This document shows, piece after piece, positions 17,182 through 25,794 of a stretch of 64,000 nt of DNA. Numbering within the stretch: position 1 is the stretch's first letter; each line of letters starts with the position of its first letter. The position numbers were made by a program, and so were the translations under genes. The stretch lies in the NCBI RefSeq assembly GCF_039521565.1, contig NZ_BAAACP010000006.1:1-64000 (forward strand), written 5' to 3'. The notes below the pieces were generated by a model. That model made no database searches. It was not told the origin of the DNA and saw only the letters and a list, made by a program, of their open reading frames with translations. The DNA is from Paraclostridium tenue. GTDB taxonomy: Bacteria > Bacillota > Clostridia > Peptostreptococcales > Peptostreptococcaceae.

Positions 17182-17667
17182 TTGTTAGAAGTAAAATTAA
17201 AACAAAATCAAGAAACTCTAAATATAAAAAGTATAGATATAAAAGAAATGTTAAATCAACGTGAAGACTTTGCTAGTGTGCAAGATATATCGACTAATAT
17301 AAAAGAAGATAATATAATGGCATTTGACTGTAAGTTAGATGATACTATATTTTCAGTAGACGAGATAAATGAATTATTAGAAGAATTAGGTGAAGATGCT
17401 AATATAGAAGATATCCAAATTTTATTTGAAGATGTAAGAGCTTTTGTAAAAGACGTAACAGACGAAATTGAATCTGATTTGAGAGAGCGATACTTAGATG
17501 ATAATATAAGATGTTTTTTTAATGTTTATAGTATAGATGAGACATTTACTGATTTTAAATTGGTATTTGTAATAAGTTTTAAGAAAATAAGTATAGCATC
17601 ACTTACAAGTTTAGCTGATTTGTTAGGTAGAAAACAGTTAAATGGAGCATCTAAATTTTATAGTTAA
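17182..17667 (+). CDS. hypothetical protein, 161 aa
   Basis: Not recognised. It is acidic and soluble, with alternating helices and strands and no cysteine cluster; the one conserved-looking patch is DEINELLEELGEDANIEDIQ. The start is TTG at 17182, chosen because GGGGGGAGG lies eight bases before it and no ATG fits. It follows the nucleotidase gene closely. A hairpin follows 20 bp after the stop. Confidence 0.6.
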   Translation: MLEVKLKQNQETLNIKSIDIKEMLNQREDFASVQDISTNIKEDNIMAFDCKLDDTIFSVDEINELLEELGEDANIEDIQILFEDVRAFVKDVTDEIESDLRERYLDDNIRCFFNVYSIDETFTDFKLVFVISFKKISIASLTSLADLLGRKQLNGASKFYS

Positions 17668-17683
17668 TAAATTAAAATTTAAA

Positions 17684-17728
17684 AAGGGATGTCTCAAAAT
17701 GAATAATATTTGAGATAGCCCTATTTTT
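17684..17728 (+). terminator. hairpin terminator with the GGGATGTCTCAAAA motif
   Basis: AGGGATGTCTCAAAAT pairs, with two mismatches, with ATTTGAGATAGCCCT, followed by ATTTTTA. The sequence resembles the hairpin at 4544-4583. Confidence 0.65.
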
Positions 17729-17825
17729 ATGCAATAGTATTTATAGATAAATTGTAATAATGAAAATTTAAAAGTATAATAATATCTATATAAATAAGCA
17801 ACTAATTAAAGAAAGGATGATAGTT

Positions 17826-18155
17826 ATGCCACAAATTAAAATAAGAGGAATACATGAAAATGATATATGCAAAATAAGTGAAAAAATGATAGATGATTTA
17901 GTTGAGGCTGTTAAATGTCCAAGAGATTATTTTGAGATAGAATGCATAAAATCAGTAGCTATAAGAGATGGAAAAATAGCAGATGTTTATCCATTTGTAG
18001 AAGTAGCTTGGTTTGATAGAGGACAAGAAGTTCAAGATACAGTAGCCAAAATAATAACTGATAGTATAAGAAAGAATCTAGACGTAGAAAGTATGGATTT
18101 AGCATTTACAGTATTTGAGAAAGAAAAGTACTATGAAAATGGAGAACACTTTTAA
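17826..18155 (+). CDS. DUF1904 family protein
   Basis: A 109-residue protein of unknown function. PQIKIRGI at the start and PFVEVAWFDRGQEVQD in the middle match the short DUF1904 family, which resembles a tautomerase/MIF-like fold in size and in the Pro after the initiator Met; that likeness is inference only. I chose ATG 17826, with AAAGGATGA nine bases before it, rather than the ATG at 17817 inside that site. It runs into rsuA 16 bp later and shares its operon. Confidence 0.75.
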   Translation: MPQIKIRGIHENDICKISEKMIDDLVEAVKCPRDYFEIECIKSVAIRDGKIADVYPFVEVAWFDRGQEVQDTVAKIITDSIRKNLDVESMDLAFTVFEKEKYYENGEHF

Positions 18156-18171
18156 AAGGAAGGTATAACTT

Positions 18172-18894
18172 ATGGCTAAAAAGCAACGTTTAGATAAGGT
18201 ACTTTCAAACCTAGGATATGGAAGTAGAGCAGAAATAAAAAGAGATTGTAAAAAAGGATTAGTAAGTGTCAATGGGAAAATTGAAAATAATCCTGGAATT
18301 CAAGTAGATACAGATAAAGATACTATAGTATTTGATGGAGAAACTATTGAATATAAAGAATTTATATACTTGATGTTAAATAAACCAGATGGATATATAT
18401 CAGCAACTTTTGATAAACATGACCCGATAGTTCTTGATTTAATAGATGATAAATCCTTAGTATTTGAACCATTTCCAGTAGGAAGATTAGATAAAGATAC
18501 AGAAGGTTTATTAGTATTAACTAATGATGGTCAATTAGCACACAGGGTATTGTCTCCAAAGAGTCATGTTCCAAAAACTTATTATGCTAAAATTGATGGA
18601 ATAGTAACTGATGAAGATATAAATGCTTTTAAAGAAGGTGTAATATTAGATGACGGCTACAAGACTATGCCCGCACATCTTGTAATACTTAAAAGTGATG
18701 AAATATCAGAAATTGAACTTACTATAAATGAAGGTAAATTTCACCAGGTTAAGAGAATGTTTGAGAGCGTAGGTAAAAAAGTAATTTATTTAAAAAGGCT
18801 ATCTATGGGCAAATTGAAATTAGATGAAAATTTAGAGTTAGGAGAATATAGGGAACTAACAGAAGAAGAAATAAAACTTATAGAACAAAGATAG
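18172..18894 (+). CDS. rsuA: RsuA-family 16S rRNA pseudouridine synthase
   Basis: Isomerises a uridine to pseudouridine in small-subunit rRNA (U516 in E. coli). An N-terminal S4 RNA-binding domain (about 1-60) begins QRLDKVLSNLGYGSRAE. The catalytic motif GRLDKDTEGLLVLTNDG is near residues 104-120 and holds the essential aspartate. HQVKRMFESVGKKV near 188 is the second conserved motif. The 240-residue length is normal. It is probably co-transcribed with the DUF1904 gene upstream and the RNA methylase downstream (24 bp gap). Confidence 0.88.
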   Translation: MAKKQRLDKVLSNLGYGSRAEIKRDCKKGLVSVNGKIENNPGIQVDTDKDTIVFDGETIEYKEFIYLMLNKPDGYISATFDKHDPIVLDLIDDKSLVFEPFPVGRLDKDTEGLLVLTNDGQLAHRVLSPKSHVPKTYYAKIDGIVTDEDINAFKEGVILDDGYKTMPAHLVILKSDEISEIELTINEGKFHQVKRMFESVGKKVIYLKRLSMGKLKLDENLELGEYRELTEEEIKLIEQR

Positions 18895-18918
18895 TTTTTA
18901 ATAACGGAGGATAAAAGC

Positions 18919-20277
18919 GTGAAGAGAAGAGATATAATAGAATTTGAAGTAGATAAAATGGAGTTTGGTGGTACATCTGTAAGTCGTTTAGGAAATAGAG
19001 ACATATATATGAAAGGTGGAATAAGTGGACAAAAGGTGAAAGCTTCAGTTAAAAAAACTAGAAGTGGAAAAGCTGAAGTTAAAATGTTAGAGCTATTAGA
19101 AAACTCACCTATTGAAACAGAAACTCCATGTAAGCATTTTAATGTATGTGGTGGATGTAGTATATTATCAGTACCATATGAAAAACAACTTGAAATAAAA
19201 GAAAGACAAGTAATGGATTTATTTTTAGCACAAGATATATTTGGATTTAAATTTGAAGGAATAGAAAGAAGTCCTCAAGCTAAAGAATACAGAAATAAAA
19301 TGGAATATACTTTTGGAGATGAGATGAAGGATGGACCTTTAACTTTAGGTCTACATAAAAAAGGAAAACATATAGATATATTAACGGTAGATGGATGTTT
19401 TTTAGTAGACGATGATTTTATAAAAGTATTAACTTCAACGGTTGAATATTTCAATGAGAAGAAAGTTCCTTATTATAGAAATATGAGTCATAAAGGATAC
19501 TTAAGAAATCTTGTAGTAAGAAAAGGTATAAACACAAATGAAATGATGGTAAATATAGTAACTTCATCTCAAGAAGATTTTGATATGACAAAGTATAAGG
19601 ATATGTTATTAAATCTTGATTTAAAAGCTGATTTAGTAAGTATATTACATACTATAAATGATGGGTTAGCAGATGCTGTTAATTGTGATGAATTAAGAGT
19701 TTTACATGGAAGAGATTATATACAGGAAGAACTTTTAGGACTAAAATTTAAAATATCTCCTTTCTCATTTTTCCAAACTAACACTAAGGGAGCTGAAGAA
19801 TTATACAAAATAGCTAGAGAATTTGTTGGAGAGCACAATAATAAAGTTGTATTTGACTTATACAGTGGTACAGGAACTATAGGTCAAGTAATGGCAGAAA
19901 AAGCTAAAAAGGTATATGGGATAGAGATAATAGAAGAAGCAGTAGAAGCAGCTAATAAAAATGCTAAATTAAATGGATTAACTAACTGTGAATTCATAGC
20001 AGGAGATGTTGCTAAGACAGTTAATAAACTAAAAGCTAAACCAGATATAATAATAGTTGATCCACCAAGACCAGGAGTTCATAAAGATGCTATAAGAGAT
20101 ATAGCTGGATTTAATTCTAAAGAAATAGTTTATATATCTTGTAACCCCAAGACATTAGTTTTAGATTTAGTAGAATTTAAAAAGTATGGATATGAAGTTG
20201 AACGAGTTAAGTGTATGGATATGTTCCCTAATACACCTCATGTTGAAACAGTAGTTAAGATATGTAAAAAGCATTAA
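18919..20277 (+). CDS. rlmD: 23S rRNA (uracil-5-)-methyltransferase, RlmD/TrmA family
   Basis: Adds a methyl group from S-adenosylmethionine to C5 of a uridine. An N-terminal TRAM-like region precedes the iron-sulfur cysteines CKHFNVCGGC (about residues 72-81). The SAM site is DLYSGTGTIG near 314, followed by DPPRPG near 388 and the catalytic cysteine in YISCNPKTL near 410. At 452 residues it matches the single RlmCD/YefA-type enzymes of Firmicutes, so it may act at more than one site. The start is GTG at 18919, with GGAGG nine bases upstream. Confidence 0.85.
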   Translation: MKRRDIIEFEVDKMEFGGTSVSRLGNRDIYMKGGISGQKVKASVKKTRSGKAEVKMLELLENSPIETETPCKHFNVCGGCSILSVPYEKQLEIKERQVMDLFLAQDIFGFKFEGIERSPQAKEYRNKMEYTFGDEMKDGPLTLGLHKKGKHIDILTVDGCFLVDDDFIKVLTSTVEYFNEKKVPYYRNMSHKGYLRNLVVRKGINTNEMMVNIVTSSQEDFDMTKYKDMLLNLDLKADLVSILHTINDGLADAVNCDELRVLHGRDYIQEELLGLKFKISPFSFFQTNTKGAEELYKIAREFVGEHNNKVVFDLYSGTGTIGQVMAEKAKKVYGIEIIEEAVEAANKNAKLNGLTNCEFIAGDVAKTVNKLKAKPDIIIVDPPRPGVHKDAIRDIAGFNSKEIVYISCNPKTLVLDLVEFKKYGYEVERVKCMDMFPNTPHVETVVKICKKH

Positions 20278-20283
20278 TAAATT

Positions 20284-20318
20284 AAGGACTATCTAAAACT
20301 AGATAGTCCTTTTATTTT
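20284..20318 (+). terminator. terminator after rlmD
   Basis: A 12-bp perfect stem AAGGACTATCTA (20284-20295) / TAGATAGTCCTT (20300-20311) plus T-rich tail. Confidence 0.88.
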
Positions 20319-20383
20319 ACATAACTATTAATATATTTGATATAAACAGTGTTATATATAAATTTTAAAAATTATTTATATTA

Positions 20384-21247
20384 TTAAGCTTTGTTTATAG
20401 AACCAAATAACTCCATTTTTTCTTTTACAGTTTCTTTTATAGCTTCAAATCCTGGAGCAAGAAGTTTACGAGGATCGAAACCTTTACCTTGTAGGTCTTT
20501 ACCTTCTTCTATATATTTACGAGTTGCAGCAGCAAAAGCTAATTGACACTCAGTATTAACGTTTATTTTAGACACACCTAAAGATATAGCTTTTTTTATC
20601 ATATCAGCTGGTATACCAGTTCCACCATGTAAAACTAAAGGCATATCTCCTGTAGCTTTATTTATAGAATCTAAAGCATCAAAGTTTAATCCAGCCCAAT
20701 TTTCTGGATATTGACCATGTATATTACCTATACCAGCAGCTAACATATCAACACCTAAATCAGCTATTAATTTACATTCGTTAGGATCTGCTATTTCACC
20801 AGCACCTATAACACCATCTTCTTCTCCACCTATAGAACCAACTTCTGCTTCTACAGATATTCCTTTAGCATTAGCTATTTTTATTATTTCTTTTGTTTTT
20901 GCTATGTTTTCTTCTATAGAATAGTGAGAACCATCAAACATAACAGAAGAGAATCCTGCTTCTATTACCTTTAAAGCTCCTTCATAGCTACCGTGGTCTA
21001 GATGTAGTGCAACTGGAACAGTTATATTTAATTCTTCTAACATTCCATTAACCATACCAACTACAGTTTTATATCCTCCCATATATTTCCCAGCACCTTC
21101 AGATACCCCTAATATAACTGGAGAATTGTTTTCCTGAGCAGTAAGTAATATTGCTTTAGTCCACTCTAAGTTATTTATGTTGAATTGACCAACAGCGTAC
21201 TTACCTTCTCTAGCTTTGTTTAACATTTCTTTAGCTGAAACTAACAT
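20384..21247 (-). CDS. fba: class II fructose-1,6-bisphosphate aldolase
   Basis: Zinc-dependent glycolytic enzyme cleaving fructose-1,6-bisphosphate to glyceraldehyde-3-phosphate and dihydroxyacetone phosphate. Catalytic and metal motifs are seen: VALHLDHGSYE near residue 77, EAEVGSIGGEEDG near 128 and HGGTGIP near 206, with a C-terminal RKL segment. I set the start at ATG 21247 because GGAGG lies eight bases before it; the upstream ATG at 21262 lies in front of that site. The 287-residue length is typical. A TATAAT sits at 21317-21322 on the minus strand. Confidence 0.95.
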   Translation of the reverse strand: MLVSAKEMLNKAREGKYAVGQFNINNLEWTKAILLTAQENNSPVILGVSEGAGKYMGGYKTVVGMVNGMLEELNITVPVALHLDHGSYEGALKVIEAGFSSVMFDGSHYSIEENIAKTKEIIKIANAKGISVEAEVGSIGGEEDGVIGAGEIADPNECKLIADLGVDMLAAGIGNIHGQYPENWAGLNFDALDSINKATGDMPLVLHGGTGIPADMIKKAISLGVSKINVNTECQLAFAAATRKYIEEGKDLQGKGFDPRKLLAPGFEAIKETVKEKMELFGSINKA

Positions 21248-21316
21248 ATTAAAAACCTCCATAAGAAAATTAACCCTTAACTAGATTGTTAAAAAGTTAT
21301 GTATTATCTAATGCAT

Positions 21317-21322
21317 ATTATA
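21317..21322 (-). promoter_or_regulatory. -10 element of the fba promoter (-35 not clear)
   Basis: A perfect TATAAT on the minus strand, 70 bp before the fba start; no convincing -35 hexamer at 17 bases. Confidence 0.4.
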
Positions 21323-21526
21323 CCCTAAAAAAAGGAAAATGAAAATAAAATATTAAATTACATTTATATGAAAATTAAAATGGTCTTTATAAAAATATTT
21401 AATATTGTAGAAAAATAGTAGCTAATATCAATAAACAGGTATACTTAAATTATGAAATATTGTATATTAATAAAGTAAAATAATATTTAAGCAGATTCTC
21501 ATGTAATTTATAAATAAGGAGGGAAT

Positions 21527-22363
21527 ATGTATAAAATTATAAAAAGCTTTAACAATAATGTTATTCTATGTATAGAAGAAAATAAAAATAAGGAGTATAT
21601 TTTAGTTGGGAATGGAATTGGATTTAAAGCATCTGCAAATTCAATTTTTAAAGATGTAGATAAAATTGAAAAAATATTTGTTATAAATGAAGATAGATAT
21701 AAAAGTTTAGAGGAATTATACGATACAATTAATCCAAATTATATTGGGGTAGTAACTGAGAGTTTATCTACAATAGATAATAGAATAGATTTAGATATAA
21801 ATAATAAATCACATATGGCACTACTAGATCATTTGGTATTTGCAATAGAAAGATATTATGATAATATGTGTTTGAAAAATCAATTCAAAGCAGAATTAAA
21901 GACTTTGTATGAATATGAATGGGAATTAGCAAAGAAAATCATTGATTTTATAAATAAATCTTTAGATATAACATTAAATGAAGATGAAATAGCATTTGTA
22001 ACTATGCATATAAATGGAATATTAAATAAAACCAAAGCAGTAGATAGTGCTAAACAAGCTGTAATAATTAAAGAAGCTATCGACTTTTTAGAAAAAGAAT
22101 TAGACATAAGTATATATAAAGATTCAATATATTACAACAGACTTATAATACATTTAAGACTTGCTATTAACAGATCTATTAAAGGAATTTCTGAAGAAAA
22201 TAGGTTGTTAGATCATATAAAAGAGAAGCTATATAAATCATATAGTATATCTGAAGTATTATGCAAATATCTAAAATTAAACCACAATATAAATTTAAAT
22301 GAAGGTGAAGTTGGATTTATAGCACTTCATATAGACAGATTAATGACAAATTATAATAGATAG
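21527..22363 (+). CDS. glcT: BglG/LicT-family transcription antiterminator (GlcT-like)
   Basis: An RNA-binding antiterminator regulated by PTS phosphorylation. Residues 1-55 form the CAT RNA-binding domain, opening MYKIIKSFNNNVILC. PRD1 (about 65-170) has histidines in LLDHLVFAIERY near 102 and FVTMHING near 160. PRD2 (about 175-278) has IIHLRLAINR near 208 and IALHIDR near 267. When unphosphorylated at PRD1 such proteins bind a RAT hairpin and prevent termination. The RAT at 22433-22461, just downstream and before a glucose-type PTS gene, is its obvious target, so a GlcT-like role is inferred. Confidence 0.88.
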   Translation: MYKIIKSFNNNVILCIEENKNKEYILVGNGIGFKASANSIFKDVDKIEKIFVINEDRYKSLEELYDTINPNYIGVVTESLSTIDNRIDLDINNKSHMALLDHLVFAIERYYDNMCLKNQFKAELKTLYEYEWELAKKIIDFINKSLDITLNEDEIAFVTMHINGILNKTKAVDSAKQAVIIKEAIDFLEKELDISIYKDSIYYNRLIIHLRLAINRSIKGISEENRLLDHIKEKLYKSYSISEVLCKYLKLNHNINLNEGEVGFIALHIDRLMTNYNR

Positions 22364-22387
22364 TACAAAAAAACGATAAGGAAATTG

Positions 22388-22416
22388 TTTACAAAGTACA
22401 ATTTACATGTTATACT
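22388..22416 (+). promoter_or_regulatory. ptsG promoter
   Basis: TTTACA (22388-22393), 17 bases, TATACT (22411-22416); the transcript would start about ten bases before the RAT. Confidence 0.75.
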
Positions 22417-22432
22417 TAGTTTATAATAAATA

Positions 22433-22461
22433 GCGTGTTACTGGTAAAGCAGGCAAGAGCT
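22433..22461 (+). promoter_or_regulatory. RAT (ribonucleic antiterminator) element
   Basis: GTGTTACTGGTAAAGCAGGC and the following AAGAGC match the pattern of RAT sites bound by LicT/GlcT proteins (TGTTACTG...AGGCAA). Its 3' end overlaps the left arm of the terminator, as required for mutually exclusive folding. Confidence 0.88.
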
Positions 22462-22530
22462 AAATTATTTATATTTATGTGATTATTTTATAGTACGCAT
22501 AAATATGAATATTTTAGCTCTTTTTTATTT
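22456..22530 (+). terminator. conditional terminator of ptsG
   Basis: AGAGCTAAA (from 22456) pairs with TTTAGCTCT (ending about 22521), extended by A/T pairs inside, then a T run. The antiterminator should disrupt it. Confidence 0.82.
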
Positions 22531-22610
22531 ATTATAGTAATAATACATGAAAACTTAACTAAAATTAAATTTAATTACACATATTATAATCAGTAAGGAG
22601 GAATTATAAA

Positions 22611-24269
22611 ATGCTTCAATTTTTACAAAGAATCGGTAAAGCTATAATGCTTCCAATAGCAGCATTACCGGTTGCTGGTATTTTACTAGGAGTTGGAGGA
22701 GCTTTACTTAATATAGCTGCACTAGATAATGCTCCAGCTATATACCAACCACTTATAAGCTTTGTATCTATTCCAGCAATTACAGTAATATTAAAAATAA
22801 TGCAAGGTGTAGGGGATATAGTATTTGGTAATTTACCATTACTATTTGCAGTAGGTACTGCAGTTGGTCTTGCTAAAGAAGATAAAGGTACATCTGCACT
22901 TGCTTCAGTATTTGGATTTTTAATTATGAATAAAGTTATAAGTGTATTACTAGCTTTAGGAGTTACTAGATTAGGTGTTGTAACAGATGCAAATACACCA
23001 GCTCAATATGCAACATATGTAACTTCAACACTAGGAATATTTACTCTTAATATGTCAGTGTTTGGAGGTATTATAACTGGTATAGTAACATCTACATTAC
23101 ATAATAAATACTATAATATACAATTGCCACAGGTTATAGGATTCTTCTCTGGTTCAAGATTTGTTCCAATAGTAGTTTCAGTAGTTATGGCAATTGTTGG
23201 TGCAATACTTGCATTTATATGGCCATTTGTTCAAGATGGAATAGCTTATATAGCATTAGGAGTTAACAATGCAGGTATAATAGGAACATTTTTCTATGGA
23301 TTAATAGAAAGATCTTTAATACCATTTGGATTACATCACGTATTTTATACACCATTTTGGTTTGGTTCTTTTGTAGATGGACATGTTTTAATAGATGGAG
23401 CATGGAAAACAGTTCAAGGTGCAAACTATGCGTATTTTGCACAATTAGGTAGTATGCAAGATTTAGTAGGAGCTTCACCAGAAACTATGTCTAAAATAGT
23501 TGCAGGAACTACTAGATTTATGGCTGGTAAATTCCCATTCATGATGTTTGGATTACCTGCAGCAGCATTAGCAATGTATCATACAGCTGCTCCAAGTAAG
23601 AAAAAAGTAGTAGGAAGTTTATTATTATCAGCAGCAGTAACATCTTTCTTAACTGGTATAACTGAACCATTAGAATTTACATTCTTATTTGTTGCACCAG
23701 TATTATATGCAGTTCACTGTGTACTTGCAGGACTTTCATTCTTATTAATGGATTTATTAAATGTATTTATAGGAATGACGTTCTCTGGAGGATTTATAGA
23801 TTTCTCATTATTTGGTATACTTCCAGCAGGAGCAGGAGTACCAACTAATTGGTTAAGAGCTATAATGGTTGGAATTGTATATGCAGTAGTTTACTACTTC
23901 TTATTCAAATTCTTAATAATTAAATTTAACTTAAAAACTCCAGGTAGAGATGAAAACGAACAAGAAACTAAGTTATATACAAAAGCTGATTATCAAGCAG
24001 GAAAAGCTGATAAATCAGGAAGTAGTGAAATAGAAGAAAATGCACCGTATGTATTAGAAGCATTAGGTGGAGAAGAAAATATAGTTTCAGTTGATGCTTG
24101 TATAACTAGATTAAGAGTAGAGGTTAAAGATAAATCTAAGGTAGAAAAAGATAAGTTTAAGTCATTAGGTGCTGTTGGGGTTATGGAAGTCGGCAATGGC
24201 ATCCAAGTTATATATGGAGCTAAAGCAGATGCATATAAAAATCAAATAAATAAAATATTAAAAAAATAA
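22611..24269 (+). CDS. ptsG: PTS glucose-type transporter, EIICB
   Basis: Membrane sugar permease and phosphotransferase. The EIIC domain (about 1-430) is highly hydrophobic and begins FLQRIGKAIMLPIAALPVAGILLG; it includes the substrate-loop motif GITEPLEF near 350. After a charged linker, the EIIB domain (about 470-552) carries the phosphorylated cysteine C497 in VDACITRLR. No EIIA domain is fused, so a separate EIIA-Glc must exist elsewhere. Substrate choice between glucose and N-acetylglucosamine is not certain from sequence alone. Expression should depend on the antiterminator encoded just upstream. Confidence 0.88.
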   Translation: MLQFLQRIGKAIMLPIAALPVAGILLGVGGALLNIAALDNAPAIYQPLISFVSIPAITVILKIMQGVGDIVFGNLPLLFAVGTAVGLAKEDKGTSALASVFGFLIMNKVISVLLALGVTRLGVVTDANTPAQYATYVTSTLGIFTLNMSVFGGIITGIVTSTLHNKYYNIQLPQVIGFFSGSRFVPIVVSVVMAIVGAILAFIWPFVQDGIAYIALGVNNAGIIGTFFYGLIERSLIPFGLHHVFYTPFWFGSFVDGHVLIDGAWKTVQGANYAYFAQLGSMQDLVGASPETMSKIVAGTTRFMAGKFPFMMFGLPAAALAMYHTAAPSKKKVVGSLLLSAAVTSFLTGITEPLEFTFLFVAPVLYAVHCVLAGLSFLLMDLLNVFIGMTFSGGFIDFSLFGILPAGAGVPTNWLRAIMVGIVYAVVYYFLFKFLIIKFNLKTPGRDENEQETKLYTKADYQAGKADKSGSSEIEENAPYVLEALGGEENIVSVDACITRLRVEVKDKSKVEKDKFKSLGAVGVMEVGNGIQVIYGAKADAYKNQINKILKK

Positions 24270-24271
24270 TA

Positions 24272-24310
24272 AAAAAGTCTTGAAGAATATTCTTCAAGGC
24301 TTTTTTTATT
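24272..24310 (+). terminator. terminator after ptsG
   Basis: A stem around TTGAAGAATATTCTTCAA followed by seven T. Confidence 0.85.
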
Positions 24311-24400
24311 TAAATAAAAATATTTCCAAAATATTAATATAATATTTTTAGGATATAATCAAAAAATAATATATATTACAGATTAGGAGGAATATATATT

Positions 24401-25759
24401 ATGATTTATAGAAAAAGATTTATATTCTTGACAACACTTATTACAATAGTATTATCTATTTTTTATATAAATTTAAGAATTAAAGGAGAAATTGATTTTA
24501 ATACCTTAAAAACATCTATAATACAAGGATTTAAGAATGTAAAAGTAATAGAAGATAAATCAGTTATAGAATACGATGGAATTAAATTTATAGTAAATAT
24601 GCCTATAGTAAGTTATGAAAATAAGGATGTAGAAAGGTATATAAATACATATATAAGGAAAAATATAAATCAATTTATAAACTCAAAGAAACAACAAAAA
24701 GATATTTCTTCAAACAATAAAGATTTAGAAATAAAGATAAATCACCATATAGCATTTGAAGATAAAAATGTACTAAACATTATAATTTATAAAGATATAA
24801 TCATAAAAGGTAAAAATTATGAAAGAATTAAAGATAGTTATGTATTTGACTTAAAAACTGGACAAAGAATATATATAGATAATTTTTTAAAAAGCAATAA
24901 AGATTACGACTATGTACTAGAAAATTATGTTTTAAACAAAATAGATAAAGAAAATCTTAAAATAAATAAAGAAAAAATTCAAATAAATAAACATACTAAT
25001 TACTATATAACAGATGAAGGAATAGCTATATATTTTAATCCTTATCAAATTAGTAATAGGAAAGAACTTTATGAATTTAAAATACCTGTTACGGCATTTA
25101 ACAAAAAGATAAAGACATTAGATACTAATCCAATAGTAGCTCAAATAGATACACAGACTATAACTAAAAATACTGAATATATAAATAGTATAATTAATAT
25201 TCCTATGATAATAATTGAAAACAAAGAAATTGAAAAAAATATAAATGAGAAAATAAAAAATGAAATAATGAAATCTTATTATAGTGTAGAAGAAGATGCT
25301 AAATCATATCTTTCGAATACACCTAAAGAATATATAAAACCATATATATATAATGTTAATTTTGATGTTAAAAAAAATAGTGATAATATGCTAAGTATTT
25401 TAATTAAATATTATCAGCATAGTGGAGGAGCTCATGGATTTTATGAAAATAAATCTTACAACATATATATAGAAGATGGAAAAAACCTAAGCTTAAAAGA
25501 TTTATTTAAGGAAAGTTCAGATTATGTAAAAGTAATAAATGAGATAATAAGAAAAAAAATAAAAGATGGTCAAGATGGAGCATACAGCTTTAAAAGCATT
25601 TCTGATAATCAAAAGTTTTATATAGAAGATGATAAGTTAGTTATATATTTTGATTTATATGAAATTGCGCCTTTTGCAGCAGGTATACCTGAATTTAATA
25701 TAGATATAAATGATATAAGCCATATATTAAATGAAAAATATATAGATATATTTAAATAG
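24401..25759 (+). CDS. DUF3298/DUF4163 (RsiV-like) membrane-anchored protein
   Basis: One N-terminal membrane segment (about residues 6-23) anchors an extracytoplasmic part of about 425 residues. Two similar modules are seen: residues 45-235, and 245-450 with YYQHSGGAHGFYENKSYNI near 343 and LSLKDLF, the hallmark of DUF3298 as found in RsiV and the PdaC N-terminus. It could be a surface sensor or a peptidoglycan-associated protein. No sigma-factor gene adjoins it, so an anti-sigma role is not supported. AGGAGG precedes the ATG. Confidence 0.72.
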   Translation: MIYRKRFIFLTTLITIVLSIFYINLRIKGEIDFNTLKTSIIQGFKNVKVIEDKSVIEYDGIKFIVNMPIVSYENKDVERYINTYIRKNINQFINSKKQQKDISSNNKDLEIKINHHIAFEDKNVLNIIIYKDIIIKGKNYERIKDSYVFDLKTGQRIYIDNFLKSNKDYDYVLENYVLNKIDKENLKINKEKIQINKHTNYYITDEGIAIYFNPYQISNRKELYEFKIPVTAFNKKIKTLDTNPIVAQIDTQTITKNTEYINSIINIPMIIIENKEIEKNINEKIKNEIMKSYYSVEEDAKSYLSNTPKEYIKPYIYNVNFDVKKNSDNMLSILIKYYQHSGGAHGFYENKSYNIYIEDGKNLSLKDLFKESSDYVKVINEIIRKKIKDGQDGAYSFKSISDNQKFYIEDDKLVIYFDLYEIAPFAAGIPEFNIDINDISHILNEKYIDIFK

Positions 25760-25786
25760 TGTAGTAATTTTACTACACTATTTAAA
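25754..25786. terminator. terminator shared by convergent genes
   Basis: AAATAGTGTAGTAA and its complement form a 14-bp stem starting at the end of the coding sequence. It could act in both directions. Confidence 0.75.
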
Positions 25787-25794
25787 TGAATAAA

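Noticed and set aside
21285..21305. Rex-like site upstream of fba (TTGTTAA half)
   Set aside because: Only one half-site matches; the second half departs from consensus at most positions.
24401..25759. Anti-sigma factor RsiV
   Set aside because: Only the extracytoplasmic DUF3298 part resembles RsiV; there is no adjacent ECF sigma gene and no zinc anti-sigma motif at the N-terminus.
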